Shown here: piece by piece, positions 5,801 through 5,833 of the stretch
Layout of the letters: every line of letters begins with the position of its first letter
How positions within the stretch are numbered: the first letter of the stretch is position 1
NCBI GenBank assembly: GCA_023133395.1
Contig: JAGLWO010000192.1
Coordinates: forward strand, 1 to 5,833
Direction of reading: 5' to 3'
Origin: Candidatus Cloacimonadota bacterium
Lineage (GTDB): Bacteria > Cloacimonadota > Cloacimonadia > Cloacimonadales > TCS61
Length of the DNA stretch: 5,833 bases
Position numbers and translations under genes: made by a program
The notes under the pieces: generated by a model
Databases searched by the model: none
What the model saw: only the letters and a program-made list of their open reading frames with translations
What the model was told of the DNA's origin: nothing

Positions 5801-5833
5801 CCATACATTGGTTCCAAAACGAAATTAACTGTC
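2818..5833 (-). CDS. Secreted C25 (gingipain-like) cysteine peptidase with ASST-like propeller and T9SS type A sorting domain (5' partial)
   Basis: The frame ends at the TGA at 2818-2820 and is open through the right edge. Numbering is from the TTG codon at 5817, which is not the real start. Residues 5-92 form a carboxypeptidase-regulatory-like beta-sandwich. Residues 97-342 are six blades with VWEY and NGNTLI motifs, as in arylsulfotransferase-like propellers. Residues 350-447 are an Ig-like domain (PNGGEVW). Residues 455-790 resemble the C25 peptidase family: a candidate catalytic His643 in TSGHANYNEW and Cys695 in GLGNCYIGQ, followed by GSCMAPSW, matching the family's GHG and C-x-x-G regions. 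The His-Cys gap (52 residues) is longer than in gingipains. Residues 791-905 are a beta-sandwich. Residues 909-999 are a FlgD-like/T9SS type A sorting domain (YQNYPNPFNPETTI, then KIYNIKGQLVKTL and SGIYFYRI) ending in Lys. The expected path is Sec export, then T9SS to the surface. Substrate is unknown; the peptidase could also be a non-catalytic relative. Confidence 0.9.
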   Translation of the reverse strand, partial: TVNFVLEPMYGNLDGTVTSSTTGEPFEDALITATSQGRVEYTGYTNADGYYIIDSLLVSEIVGNYTVTCDVGDPYPLVEETDVEIVAGNTTTVDFVLAPPIVWEYSGNLFWPTDAERLLNGNTLITEFIAHYVIEVTPDGSIGWIYDVGEFGYPTDAERLSNGNTLINKFGRPDIPSTNSVIEVTPNGTIVWEYGIGLRPFDAERLPNGNTLIALFEDSVIEVTTDGTIVWEYITASSFLEDVERLPNGNTLITYGYNNLVIEVNPDGTIVWEYTGNLSWPTDAKRLPNGNTLIAYYYSNCTIEVTPDGTIVWEYSGGGSVTQDVEWLANNNILITEVDPARVIEVYRSAIQDTIPPYVTVDIPNGGEVWTVGHSHQIQWTADDDIAIYSDSVFYSIDNGINWIFIEAHIGNPQTCTWTIPDTPSDQCLVKVKVFDLGGNCAEDISDGNFTIFYQEPPPLTYAVVIKLSTYNNPDWQAVADTLIARYQGQLFIWSNSLNEVQANVAAFQPTHIGFVCGLSNLSPVFIQNSVWPFTRALDNDYYCDAVWGIITGYNAEDALNLVTGPTGFEVKTVLGGTGSCDLNYYTQGIGTNESTYGEYYVKNPYSLETTTYTDGPTDRTEWLVTMINEGIDIFNYDPVDIFYTSGHANYNEWQLHYPSSGSEGFFRSINGQVYGDPYSGSNININSDNPKIYFGLGNCYIGQIFNGSCMAPSWIHTGGAYQYTGYITPEGPTSHQHGGTKAYFYRVARNYTWAESFFLANIALKFDMINGTPGANPPDLNGSALYGDPGMQVKMSNEGVFQQPLFTSELFINEGTEKDTVTFKITMNIQGNPGYDGKWGNRHPAMILPFRAEDIEIIYTDAMAVVVEDNFALMYIWYQGQPSLAEGETREVTFTCNHIGADIDEPTLPPVTKVDLYQNYPNPFNPETTILYALPKLCKVSLKIYNIKGQLVKTLVSEKQDAGRYSVTWKSRDNSNKPVSSGIYFYRITTGNFTDTKKCIILK
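4792..5529 (-). repeat. Six divergent ~120-144 bp coding repeats (ASST-like propeller blades)
   Basis: Six blades of about 40-48 residues encode residues 97-342 of the peptidase protein. Each opens with VWEY (GWIY in the second) and carries DAERLPNGNTLI and VIEVTPDGTI. The NGNTLI motif starts at residues 115, 157, 203, 243 and 284, and degenerates to NNNILI at 325. At DNA level the tract aatcaatgtattgccattt or close variants recurs at each blade. The copies are more diverged than the 120-bp array in the neighbouring gene, so this array is older or less homogenised. Confidence 0.85.

Overview
The window looks like a chromosomal stretch from an uncultured bacterium of the Fibrobacterota-Chlorobiota-Bacteroidota (FCB) type or a nearby candidate phylum, such as Cloacimonadota, WOR-3 or Marinimicrobia. 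This is an inference. It rests on the C-terminal sorting domain with a YPNPFNPETT motif in the right-hand gene, the AT-leaning codon use, large modular secreted proteins, and an intergenic region full of short palindromes. No ribosomal or other taxonomic marker is present.

Both genes are on the minus strand and both are cut by the window edges. Reading right to left, the first (5833 to 2818) encodes a secreted multidomain protein. Its order is a carboxypeptidase-regulatory-like beta-sandwich, a six-blade arylsulfotransferase-like propeller, an Ig-like domain, a gingipain-like (C25) cysteine peptidase domain with a candidate His/Cys pair, another beta-sandwich, and a type IX secretion (T9SS) type A sorting domain. 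Its reading frame is still open at the right edge, so the real start lies outside the window.

The second gene (2140, or alternatively 2194, down to position 1) encodes an exported protein. It has a signal peptide, eight almost identical 40-residue PQQ-like propeller blades (a 120-bp tandem repeat), a dockerin-like calcium-binding module, and then a cohesin-like domain. It runs off the left edge without a stop, so any C-terminal sorting domain is not visible.

The roughly 620-bp region between the genes has no substantial gene. It holds about ten inverted repeats. They include two copies of one palindromic element in the same orientation and three copies of a GGAG-N6-ATG translation-start module on the minus strand, each directly behind a stem-loop. 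Two of the start modules are in frame with the propeller gene, and the third opens an 8-codon mini-ORF. Functionally the window reads as a secreted or cell-surface locus: one probable surface peptidase and one repeat-rich adhesion or scaffold protein. The palindrome-rich spacer between them may control the second gene.
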